Source of the DNA: Actinomycetes bacterium
Lineage (GTDB): Bacteria > Bacillota_I > Bacilli_A > RF39 > UBA660
Reading direction: 5' to 3'
Assembly (NCBI GenBank): GCA_021152765.1
Contig: JAGKUT010000095.1
Location: 1 to 6,446 of the forward strand
Length of the DNA stretch: 6,446 nt
Position numbers and translations under genes: made by a program. Numbering within the stretch: position 1 is the first letter of the stretch; each line of letters begins with the position of its first letter. This document shows, in pieces, positions 1-6,414 of this stretch. The notes beneath the pieces were generated by a model that was given only the letters and a program-made list of their open reading frames with translations, searched no databases and was not told the DNA's origin.

Positions 1-1
1 T

Positions 2-103
2 TATATAATAAAATTATTGGTTTGTTTTGTTGTATTAATAGTTTTAATTTTTGTTATTTATAAATTTATAGGTTTTATTTATAAGAAGAAAGAAGGAAAT
101 TAG
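2..103 (+). CDS. C-terminal end of a small membrane protein (partial, cut by window start)
   Basis: The frame beginning at base 2 is open for 33 codons and ends in TAG at 101-103, one base before the leuS start codon. It reads YIIKLLVCFVVLIVLIFVIY, then a short linker, then a lysine-rich tail ending KKKEGN. That is one strongly hydrophobic segment of about 20 residues followed by a positively charged end, typical of a transmembrane helix with a cytoplasmic C-terminus. There is no ATG or GTG in the frame and no ribosome site before its only TTG, so the start probably lies upstream of the window. The near-overlap with leuS suggests translational coupling and a shared transcript. I do not recognise the family. 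The frame is short and AT-rich sequence can mimic hydrophobic peptides, so a chance open frame remains possible. Confidence 0.5.
   Translation, partial: YIIKLLVCFVVLIVLIFVIYKFIGFIYKKKEGN
91..96 (+). promoter_or_regulatory. Ribosome binding site of leuS
   Basis: AGAAGG lies eight bases before the ATG at 105, inside the last codons of the upstream open frame. It supports this ATG as the leuS start and supports coupling of the two frames. Confidence 0.6.
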
Positions 104-104
104 T

Positions 105-2516
105 ATGTATAATTTTAATGAGATTGAAAAAAAATGGCAAAAGTATTGGGAGGATAATAAGACTTTCAAGACTGATAGTTATGATTTTAGTAAGCCTAAG
201 TTTTATGCTTTGGATATGTTCCCTTATCCATCTGGAGTAGGTCTACATGCTGGACATCCTGAAGGGTATACTGCTACTGATGTAGTAAGTCGTATGAAGA
301 GAATGCAAGGGTATAATGTATTGCATCCAATGGGATTTGATTCTTTTGGTTTACCTGCAGAACAATATGCGATTAATACTGGTAATCATCCTGCTGGTTT
401 TACTGAGAAAAATATTGAAACTTTTAAGGTTCAATTGAAATTATTAGGATTATCTTATGATTGGGATAGAGAAATTTCTACTAGTGATCCAAGTTTTTAT
501 AAATGGACTCAATGGATTTTTAAGAAATTATATCTTGATGGATACGCTAAATGTATTGATATGCCTGTTAATTGGTGTGAGGAACTTGGTACTGTTTTAG
601 CTAATGATGAGGTTATTGATGGTAAGAGTGAGCGTGGAGGATTTCCTGTTGTTAGACGTAATATGAAGCAGTGGGTTATTGATATTCCTGCGTTTGCGGA
701 AAGATTATTGTCTGGATTAGATGATTTGGATTGGCCTGAAAGTACTAAGGAAATTCAAAGAAATTGGATTGGTAAAAGTACAGGTGTAGAGGTTGATTTT
801 GATATAGTAGATGGTGGTAAATTTTCTATATATACTACTTGTATTGAGACAATTTATGGAATTACTTTTATGGTTTTAGCGCCTGAAAATAAATTAGTTG
901 ATGAGTTGAAGGATAGAATTACTAACTGGGATGAAGTTGTTGCTTATCGTGAAGAAGTTTCTAAGATGTCTGAAATGGATAGGACTAATTCTAAGAGTAA
1001 AACTGGTTTAAGAGTTGAGGGTATTAAAGCTATTAATCCTGTTAATGGTAAAGAGGTTGATATTTTCTTAGGGGACTTTGTTCTTGCTAGTTATGGAACT
1101 GGTGCGGTTATGGCTGTTCCAAGTCATGATCAAAGAGATTTTGAGTATGCGGTTGCTCATAATATTCCAATGATTCAAGTTATTGATGGTAGAGATGTAA
1201 GTGAATGTGCTTTTGAAAAGGTTGATTATTTAGGTAAAGGTTGTAAGTTAATTAATTCTGAGGATTTTAGTGGATTAACTGTTGAAGAAGCTAAAGAGGC
1301 TATTACTGATAAGTTAGTTAATATGGGTGTTGCTAGAAGAAAGACTAATTATAGATTAAGAGAATGGATTTTTGCTCGTCAAAGATATTGGGGAGAACCT
1401 ATTCCAATTATTCATTTAGAGGATGGAAGAGATATTGTTTTATCTGATTCTGAATTACCTTTAGTTTTACCTGAATTGGAGGATTATAAGGGTAAAGGTG
1501 GAAAGGCTCCATTAGAGAATGCTGTTGATTGGGTAAATGTAACTGTAGATGGTGTTAAAGGTAAGAGAGAAACTTCTACTATGCCTGGTAGTGCTGGTTC
1601 TAGTTGGTATTTCTTAAGATATATTGATCCGCATAATGATAATGAGTTAGCTGATAAGAAGTTACTTGATTATTGGATGCCTGTTGATTTATATGTAGGT
1701 GGTCCTGAACATGCTGTAGGACATTTACTATATTCAAGAATGTGGAATCAATATTTATATGATAAGGGTATTTCTCCTGTTAGTGAACCATTTAAGAGAT
1801 TATTTCATCAAGGAATGATTCTTGGTTCTAATGGTATTAAGATGGGTAAACGTTTTCCTAAGTATGTTGTTAATCCTAATGATATAGTTAGAGATTATGG
1901 TGCGGATACTTTAAGGTTATATGAAATGTTTATGGGGCCATTAGAGGCTGATAAGCCATGGAGTAATGAAGGTGTTGTTGGTTCTAAGAAGTTCTTGGAA
2001 CGTGTATGGAGACTTTATACTGAAGGTATTATTGATTTTAAAGAGAATAAGAAGTTAGATAAAGTTTATAATCAAACTGTTAAGAAAGTTACAGAAGATT
2101 ATGAGTCTTTAAATATTAATACTGCTATTTCACAAATGATGATTTTTGTTAATGCTGTTTATAAAGAGGATTGTATGTCTTTAGAACAGGCTGAAGGATT
2201 TATTAAGTTACTTAATCCATTATGTCCTCATATTACTGAAGAAATTTGGCAAACTGTATTTAATCATGAAAACACTATTGCTTATGAGAAGTGGCCTACA
2301 TATGATGAGTCTTTAATGGTTGATGATTCATTTGAAATGGTTGTTCAAGTTAATGGTAAAATAAGAGGTAAGATTGAAGTTTCAACTGATACTTCTCGTG
2401 ATGAAATGGTTAAATTAGCTAAGGAAATTGATAATGTTCAAGCATTTATTTATGGACATGATATTGTTAAGGAAATTGTTGTTCCAGGAAAACTTGTTAA
2501 TATTGTTGTTAAGTAA
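105..2516 (+). CDS. leuS: Leucyl-tRNA synthetase (LeuRS, class Ia)
   Basis: Cytoplasmic enzyme that charges tRNA-Leu with leucine using ATP. The 803 residues match the usual bacterial length of about 800 to 860, so the gene is complete. Domains in order: Rossmann catalytic core with the HIGH-type motif HAGH at residues 48-51; WCEELGTVLANDEVIDGKSE at 157-176; WIGKS at 221-225, leading into the CP1 editing domain (about 225-415) with the conserved YGTGAVMAVP and HDQRD (341-345); LREWIFARQRYWGEP returning to the core; MPGSAGSSWYFLRY at 493-506; GGPEHAVGHLLYSRMW at 532-547; the KMSKS-loop position at 579-583; anticodon-binding helices with LNPLCPHITEEIW; and the C-terminal domain with VNGKIRGKI. 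Two deviations stand out: the KMSKS motif reads KMGKR, and the editing signature TTRPDT reads TTCIET (244-249), although the threonine equivalent to E. coli T252 is kept. No T-box leader fits in the 104 bases upstream. The start is the ATG after AGAAGG. The family assignment is certain; the catalytic effect of the deviations is not known from sequence. Confidence 0.98.
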   Translation: MYNFNEIEKKWQKYWEDNKTFKTDSYDFSKPKFYALDMFPYPSGVGLHAGHPEGYTATDVVSRMKRMQGYNVLHPMGFDSFGLPAEQYAINTGNHPAGFTEKNIETFKVQLKLLGLSYDWDREISTSDPSFYKWTQWIFKKLYLDGYAKCIDMPVNWCEELGTVLANDEVIDGKSERGGFPVVRRNMKQWVIDIPAFAERLLSGLDDLDWPESTKEIQRNWIGKSTGVEVDFDIVDGGKFSIYTTCIETIYGITFMVLAPENKLVDELKDRITNWDEVVAYREEVSKMSEMDRTNSKSKTGLRVEGIKAINPVNGKEVDIFLGDFVLASYGTGAVMAVPSHDQRDFEYAVAHNIPMIQVIDGRDVSECAFEKVDYLGKGCKLINSEDFSGLTVEEAKEAITDKLVNMGVARRKTNYRLREWIFARQRYWGEPIPIIHLEDGRDIVLSDSELPLVLPELEDYKGKGGKAPLENAVDWVNVTVDGVKGKRETSTMPGSAGSSWYFLRYIDPHNDNELADKKLLDYWMPVDLYVGGPEHAVGHLLYSRMWNQYLYDKGISPVSEPFKRLFHQGMILGSNGIKMGKRFPKYVVNPNDIVRDYGADTLRLYEMFMGPLEADKPWSNEGVVGSKKFLERVWRLYTEGIIDFKENKKLDKVYNQTVKKVTEDYESLNINTAISQMMIFVNAVYKEDCMSLEQAEGFIKLLNPLCPHITEEIWQTVFNHENTIAYEKWPTYDESLMVDDSFEMVVQVNGKIRGKIEVSTDTSRDEMVKLAKEIDNVQAFIYGHDIVKEIVVPGKLVNIVVK

Positions 2517-2541
2517 AAAGACTTTATAGTCTTTTTTTTTT
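2515..2541 (+). terminator. Intrinsic terminator after leuS
   Basis: Nine base pairs form between 2515-2523 and 2528-2536 (AAAAAGACT with AGTCTTTTT) around a TTAT loop, and the T run continues to 2541. The left arm uses the last two bases of the leuS stop codon. It should separate leuS from the wall genes, at least partly. The stem is AT-rich, so efficiency may be moderate. Confidence 0.8.
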
Positions 2542-2551
2542 GTTTTGTTCA

Positions 2552-2557
2552 TATACT
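2552..2557 (+). promoter_or_regulatory. Candidate -10 element for the PBP-mraY-ftsW operon
   Basis: TATACT matches the sigma-A -10 consensus at five of six positions and sits in the 33 bases between the leuS terminator and the PBP start. No good -35 box is visible at the proper distance, since that position falls in the terminator. Initiation here would begin about seven bases downstream, just ahead of the ribosome site, giving a very short leader. The call is tentative, because such hexamers arise often by chance in AT-rich DNA. Confidence 0.3.
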
Positions 2558-2563
2558 TTTTTT

Positions 2564-2570
2564 AGGTGAT
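2564..2570 (+). promoter_or_regulatory. Ribosome binding site fixing the PBP start at GTG 2575
   Basis: AGGTGAT matches the 3' end of the AGGAGGTGAT complement of 16S rRNA and is followed by ACCA and GTG at 2575. The same AGGTGAT plus a short spacer precedes the FtsW start at 5251. The alternative in-frame GTG at 2566 lies inside this motif and has only a T run before it, so 2575 is preferred. Confidence 0.6.
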
Positions 2571-2574
2571 ACCA

Positions 2575-4254
2575 GTGTTTTTTAAGAATATTCATGTAAG
2601 GATTAGAATTGTTTTATTAAAATTGGCTGATATTCTTGGTGTTTCAAAGGATTCTATGATGAAACATGTTATGAAAATTGCTTCTATTGAGCGTGTTCAT
2701 CCTGAAGGTAGAAGACTTAGTTATGAGGTTGCGGATAAGATTAATGATTTGAAGCTTCCTGGTGTTTATTTAGTTAAGGAGTCTAAGCGTTATTATCCAA
2801 ATGACACAATGCTTTCTCATTCTTTAGGATTTGTTGGTATTGATAATCAAGGGTTAGCTGGATTGGAATTAATTTATGATCAATATTTAACTGGTAGTTA
2901 TGGTGCGATTAAATATTATAGTGATGCGAAGGGTAATAGGTTGGAGTTATCTGAGATTTATGAACAACCTCAGGATGGGGTTAATATGACTTTAACTATT
3001 AATTATGATATTCAAGCTTCTATGGAGAGGGAACTTGATAATGTTATTAGTAAGTATAATCCGGATGGTGCATGGGGTATTGCGATGAATCCAAATACTG
3101 GTGAGATTTTGGCTATTGCATCACGTCCTAGTTTTTCTCCTAGTAATTATAGTAAGTATAGTGTAGAAGAAATTAATCGTAATCTTCCTATTTGGATGAC
3201 ATATGAACCTGGTAGTACTTTTAAGATTGTTACTTTAAGCGCTTCTGTAAATGAGGGTGTTGTTGACTTAGAGCATGATACATTTTTTGATGGTGGAGCG
3301 ATTACTGTTGAAGGGGCAACTCTACATTGTTGGAAACATGGTGGACATGGTTTGCAAACTTATTTACAGGTTGTTGAGAATTCTTGTAACCCAGGGTTTG
3401 TTAATCTAGGTTTGAAGTTAGGTAAGGAAAAGTTGTTTGAATATATTTATAATTTTGGATTCGGTCAGAAAACAGGAGTTGACTTGAATGGTGAAAGTAG
3501 TGGTATTTTATTTAATTTGGATAGAGTTGGTCCTGTAGAACTCGCAACTACTGCTTTTGGTCAAGGTGTTTCGGTTACTCCTATACAACAAATAACTGCT
3601 GTTAGTGCAGCTATTAATGGAGGAATTTTATATAAACCTTATATTGTTAAGAGTTTGAATGAGCCTGAAACTAATAGTGTTATTTTAGAGAATAAGCCTA
3701 AGGTTGTTAGACAGGTTATTTCTAATGAGTCTAGTAATACTGTTAAGTATGCATTGGAAAGCGTTGTTCAAAATGGTACTGGTAGAAATGCTTTCATTGA
3801 CGGTTATCGTGTTGGTGGCAAAACTGGTACTGCTCAAAAGGTAAAAGATGGTCATTATATGGTGGGTAATTATATTACAAGTTTTATTGGTTTTTTGCCT
3901 GCTGATGATCCAGAGATAATTGTTTATGTTGCGGTTGATAATGCGAAAGGTGTTTCTCAATATGGTGGAACTGTTGCGGCTCCTATTGCTCGTAATATTT
4001 TATTTGATTCTATTGGTATTTTAGGTATCGAAAAGAGGGATGGTGCGGGTGAAAAGAATTATAAAGTAGGTGAGAAACATTATAAAGTGATTCCTGATGT
4101 TGTTGGAATGGATGTTGGTGATGCTCGTAAAGTGTTGAAAGATTTTTCTTTAGAGTTTTCTGGTAGTGGTAATACTGTTAGTTATATGTCTCCGTCTTCT
4201 GGTGAGAAAATTTTGGAGGGTGAGGTTGTTAGACTTTATTTAGAGGAGGAATAA
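2575..4254 (+). CDS. spoVD: SpoVD/PBP2-type class B penicillin-binding protein, lacking its N-terminal anchor
   Basis: D,D-transpeptidase that cross-links peptidoglycan, normally anchored in the membrane beside a SEDS glycosyltransferase. Counting from GTG 2575 (559 residues), the second half of the dimerisation domain spans about 15-140 (LSHSLGFVGIDNQGLAGLE near 80-98). The transpeptidase domain follows, with the active-site motif STFK (S214, K217), SCN (S270-N272) and KTGTAQ (416-421). A single PASTA domain covers about 503-557 (VIPDVVGMDVGDA onward). One PASTA domain and close similarity to Bacillus SpoVD throughout favour SpoVD over PbpB; in this organism it may be the ordinary division PBP. 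All catalytic motifs are intact. The N-terminus is odd: FFKNIHVRIRIVLL resembles the short cytoplasmic tail of SpoVD, but it runs directly into KLADILGVS, which matches SpoVD roughly 75 residues further on. The transmembrane helix and the RGxI.DRNG segment are absent, and there is no room for them upstream. As written, the product could not reach the outer face of the membrane. A further in-frame ATG at 2656 would remove still more homologous sequence. The symbol reflects the family, not a proven sporulation role. Confidence 0.9.
   Translation: MFFKNIHVRIRIVLLKLADILGVSKDSMMKHVMKIASIERVHPEGRRLSYEVADKINDLKLPGVYLVKESKRYYPNDTMLSHSLGFVGIDNQGLAGLELIYDQYLTGSYGAIKYYSDAKGNRLELSEIYEQPQDGVNMTLTINYDIQASMERELDNVISKYNPDGAWGIAMNPNTGEILAIASRPSFSPSNYSKYSVEEINRNLPIWMTYEPGSTFKIVTLSASVNEGVVDLEHDTFFDGGAITVEGATLHCWKHGGHGLQTYLQVVENSCNPGFVNLGLKLGKEKLFEYIYNFGFGQKTGVDLNGESSGILFNLDRVGPVELATTAFGQGVSVTPIQQITAVSAAINGGILYKPYIVKSLNEPETNSVILENKPKVVRQVISNESSNTVKYALESVVQNGTGRNAFIDGYRVGGKTGTAQKVKDGHYMVGNYITSFIGFLPADDPEIIVYVAVDNAKGVSQYGGTVAAPIARNILFDSIGILGIEKRDGAGEKNYKVGEKHYKVIPDVVGMDVGDARKVLKDFSLEFSGSGNTVSYMSPSSGEKILEGEVVRLYLEEE
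4243..4250 (+). promoter_or_regulatory. Ribosome binding site of mraY inside the PBP 3' end
   Basis: GAGGAGGA overlaps the final glutamate codons of the PBP gene and lies five bases before the mraY ATG at 4256. It is the strongest ribosome site in the window, and its position indicates translational coupling to the PBP. Confidence 0.75.
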
Positions 4255-4255
4255 T

Positions 4256-5242
4256 ATGATACTTGCTATGCCTATATTAGTAATCTTTATTGGTTTTATT
4301 CTATCTATTGTTTTTGGTGTTGTTTTGATTCCATTGCTTAGAATGTTGAAGGCTAATCAGTCTTTAAGTATTTATCTAGAGAGGTTTCATAATAGTAAGA
4401 GTGGAACGCCTACTATAGGTGGGTTAATATTTATTCTTCCTGTTTTAGTTGTTATTTTATTTATGTTTGTTTTTGGTAAGTTTAAGTTTAGTTATAATTT
4501 TGTTATTGTTTTATTTACTTTTATTAGTTACGCAATCATTGGTTTTATTGATGATTTATTAATTATTCTTCGACATAATAATAAGGGGCTTTCTGTAAAT
4601 CAAAAGTTTTTTTTACAGCTTGTTGTTTCTGTTATATTTTTTTCTTTATTTATGAAGGGTGGAAATGAACCTCTTTTATGGATTCATACATTAGGTATTA
4701 AGTATAAGATTGGTTTTATTTATGGAATTGTCATTTTATTCATTTTGGTTGCTTCTTCTAATGCGGTTAATATCAGTGATGGTTTGGATGGACTTGCAGG
4801 TGGTTTATCTATTATTAGTTTTATTTGTGTTTCAATTATTTGTTGGAACACTGAGTGGTTGGAAGGTTATAGGGAGATATCTTTATTTGGCTTTATTCTT
4901 GTTGGTTCTTTATTTGGATTTTTAATGTTTAACAGTCATCCTGCTAAAGTATTTATGGGTGATACTGGAAGTCTATGTTTAGGTGCGACGCTTGCAAGTA
5001 TTTGTATTTTGACTCGTCATGAGTTGTTGTTGATATTTATTGGGATTGTATTTGTAATTGAAACTATTACGTGTTTATTACAGGTTGGTTATTATAAACT
5101 TACTCATAAGAGGTTGTTTCCAATTACTCCAATTCATCATACTTTTGAGAGGTATTATAGTGAGGTTGATGTTGTTAAAATATTTTGGTTAATTGGAATT
5201 ATTGGTGGCTTGATTTCTTTAATAATTGGTATTTTTTGGTAG
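4256..5242 (+). CDS. mraY: Phospho-N-acetylmuramoyl-pentapeptide transferase (MraY)
   Basis: Integral membrane enzyme that transfers phospho-MurNAc-pentapeptide from the UDP precursor to undecaprenyl phosphate, making lipid I on the cytoplasmic face. The length of 328 residues is normal for the family (about 320 to 360). Motifs: SKSGTPTIGGL (47-57); FIDDLL with the catalytic-site aspartates D99 and D100; NAVNISDGLDGLAGG (169-183); NSHPAKVFMGDTGSLCLGA (226-244) with D236; and PIHHTFER (292-299), the counterpart of the usual HHH-F/Y-E loop, with threonine in place of the third histidine. About ten hydrophobic segments are spread along the chain, matching the ten-helix fold. The ATG lies one base after the PBP stop, and the TAG stop is followed eight bases later by the FtsW start, so the three genes should be co-transcribed. 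The family identity is firm. The related enzymes WecA/TagO are excluded by the MraY-type SGTPTIGG and HPAKVFMGDTGS motifs. Confidence 0.97.
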   Translation: MILAMPILVIFIGFILSIVFGVVLIPLLRMLKANQSLSIYLERFHNSKSGTPTIGGLIFILPVLVVILFMFVFGKFKFSYNFVIVLFTFISYAIIGFIDDLLIILRHNNKGLSVNQKFFLQLVVSVIFFSLFMKGGNEPLLWIHTLGIKYKIGFIYGIVILFILVASSNAVNISDGLDGLAGGLSIISFICVSIICWNTEWLEGYREISLFGFILVGSLFGFLMFNSHPAKVFMGDTGSLCLGATLASICILTRHELLLIFIGIVFVIETITCLLQVGYYKLTHKRLFPITPIHHTFERYYSEVDVVKIFWLIGIIGGLISLIIGIFW

Positions 5243-5247
5243 GTGAT
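5241..5247 (+). promoter_or_regulatory. Ribosome binding site fixing the FtsW/SpoVE start at ATG 5251
   Basis: AGGTGAT overlaps the mraY stop codon and is followed by ACT and ATG at 5251. It decides the start. An in-frame ATG at 5185, inside mraY, has no ribosome site and would add 22 residues unlike any FtsW N-terminus. Confidence 0.75.
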
Positions 5248-5250
5248 ACT

Positions 5251-6339
5251 ATGAAGAAAAGTATTGATATTTTATTATTAGTTAGTGTTATTGTTATTTC
5301 TTTATTTGGGCTTATTATGATTTATTCTGCTTCGTATGTATGGGCAGAGTATAAGTTTAATAATCCTTATAAGTTTGTTGTTAATCAAGGTATATTTTTT
5401 GTTGTAGGTGTTGTTTTAATGATGATTGTTAGTCATATTAAGTATGATAAGTATTATGAGAAGTCTAGTTTTTTATTAATAGGGTGTATTATTTTACTTA
5501 TTTTGGTTTTAATTCCTGGTATTGGTAGTGTAAGAAATGGTAGTCGTAGTTGGTTTGGTATAGGTTCTTTTGGTATTCAGCCTAGTGAATTTACTAAGTT
5601 GTGTTTAATTATTTTTGTTTCTAAATATTTGGTTAATAATGAAAGAAATCTTCGTGATATTAAGCGTGGTGTTTTACCTATTTTAGGTATTTTGTTTCTT
5701 GTTTTTGGATTAATTATGTTACAGCCTGATTTTGGTACTGGAATGATTATAGTTATATCTATTATTGGATTATTATTTGTTGGTGGAGTTGATTTTAAAT
5801 TCTTTTTAAAGATTGGTGTAGTAGGTGTTATTGGCATTGTTGGACTTATTATAGCTGCTCCTTATAGGTTAAAAAGAATTTTGTCGTTTTTGAATCCTTG
5901 GGAAGATCCTTTAGGGAGTGGGTTTCAAATTATTCAGAGTTTATATGCGATTGGTCCTGGTGGGTTATTTGGGTATGGTTTTTTAAATTCTCGTCAGAAG
6001 CATTTTTATTTACCTGAACCTCAGACTGATTTTATTTTTTCTATTATTAGTGAGGAGTTTGGTTTTGTTGGTATTTTAATTGTTTCTTTATTATTTTTAA
6101 CTATTATTTATAGTGGCTTTAAGATTTCTTGTCGCAGTAATGATTTATTTGGTAAGTATTTGGCTTTTGGAATTACTTTTCAGATTGCTTTTCAAGCTAT
6201 TTTAAATTTGATGGTTGTTGTTGGACTTATTCCGGTTACTGGGGTGACTTTACCGTTTTTATCATATGGTGGCTCTAGTTTATTAATTACTTTATGTAGT
6301 ATTGGTATTCTTTTAAATATTTCTAGATATCAAAAATAA
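5251..6339 (+). CDS. ftsW: SEDS-family peptidoglycan glycosyltransferase (FtsW/SpoVE type)
   Basis: Polytopic membrane protein that polymerises lipid II into glycan strands together with a class B PBP. The length of 362 residues is typical of FtsW/SpoVE, and about ten hydrophobic segments are visible. Family motifs: the N-terminal GLIMIYSAS (20-28); NGSRSWFGIGSFGIQPSEF (96-114); LQPDFGTG (157-164); GSGFQIIQSLYAIGPGGLFG (222-241); SRQKHFYLPEPQTDFIFSI (247-265), where D260 occupies the position of the SEDS catalytic aspartate; and NLMVVVGLIPVTGVTLPFLS followed by YGGSSL (319-344). It lies eight bases after mraY and in an operon with a SpoVD-type PBP, so a SpoVE/FtsW role fits better than RodA. 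These families are close, and the split between division and sporulation use cannot be settled from sequence. The gene appears complete; the stop TAA at 6337-6339 is followed by a terminator. Confidence 0.95.
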   Translation: MKKSIDILLLVSVIVISLFGLIMIYSASYVWAEYKFNNPYKFVVNQGIFFVVGVVLMMIVSHIKYDKYYEKSSFLLIGCIILLILVLIPGIGSVRNGSRSWFGIGSFGIQPSEFTKLCLIIFVSKYLVNNERNLRDIKRGVLPILGILFLVFGLIMLQPDFGTGMIIVISIIGLLFVGGVDFKFFLKIGVVGVIGIVGLIIAAPYRLKRILSFLNPWEDPLGSGFQIIQSLYAIGPGGLFGYGFLNSRQKHFYLPEPQTDFIFSIISEEFGFVGILIVSLLFLTIIYSGFKISCRSNDLFGKYLAFGITFQIAFQAILNLMVVVGLIPVTGVTLPFLSYGGSSLLITLCSIGILLNISRYQK

Positions 6340-6364
6340 AACTCCTTTTATGAAGTGATATGAT

Positions 6365-6402
6365 AAAAGTAGACAGAGAAAAAAAACTCTAGTCTACTTT
6401 TT
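6365..6402 (+). terminator. Strong intrinsic terminator after the wall operon
   Basis: A long hairpin pairs AAAAGTAGAC (6365-6374) with GTCTACTTTT (6392-6401), extended by AGAG (6375-6378) with CTCT (6387-6390), leaving one unpaired A at 6391 and an eight-A loop. The T run ends the structure at 6402. It ends transcription 25 bases or more after the ftsW stop. Only four A residues start the left arm, so a role for the opposite strand is weak. Confidence 0.9.
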
Positions 6403-6405
6403 ATA

Positions 6406-6414
6406 TGATAAAAT
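6406..6414 (+). promoter_or_regulatory. Candidate extended -10 promoter for the next gene
   Basis: TGATAAAAT fits the extended -10 pattern TGnTATAAT with one mismatch, immediately after the terminator. No convincing -35 box is present, which is tolerated by extended -10 promoters. Transcription would begin near 6421, right at the ribosome site, giving a leader of about 14 bases. The call is tentative. Confidence 0.35.

Noticed and set aside
1..104. T-box or other riboswitch leader for leuS
   Set aside because: Too short, no T-box consensus or terminator/antiterminator pair seen, and the region is open for a membrane-protein tail right up to leuS.
2517..2640. A hidden, frameshifted N-terminus of the PBP upstream of 2575
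   Set aside because: Only 58 bases separate the leuS stop from the start, mostly terminator and T runs, while about 75 residues (over 220 bases) are missing; no frame shows a helix or an RGxI.DRNG-like motif.
3685..3960. Open frame of 91 codons on the - strand inside the PBP gene
   Set aside because: It lies opposite the conserved transpeptidase coding sequence (KTG motif region), has no family resemblance and no ribosome site; it is a shadow of biased codons.
4710..4925. Open frame of 71 codons in another + frame inside mraY
   Set aside because: It overlaps the essential NAVNISDGLDG region of mraY; its hydrophobic look follows from frame-shifted membrane codons.
5185..5250. Upstream ATG for the FtsW/SpoVE protein inside mraY
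   Set aside because: No ribosome site, a 57-base overlap with mraY, and extra residues unlike the family; AGGTGAT before ATG 5251 is decisive.
5577..5837. Open frame of 86 codons on the - strand inside ftsW
   Set aside because: It is antisense to conserved SEDS motifs, and its Pro/Thr/Ile/Asn-rich low-complexity product is what the reverse of T- and G-rich hydrophobic codons gives.
105..6339. Mycoplasma-type code with TGA as tryptophan
   Set aside because: Tryptophans at conserved sites are TGG, and full-length proteins are obtained with the standard bacterial code.
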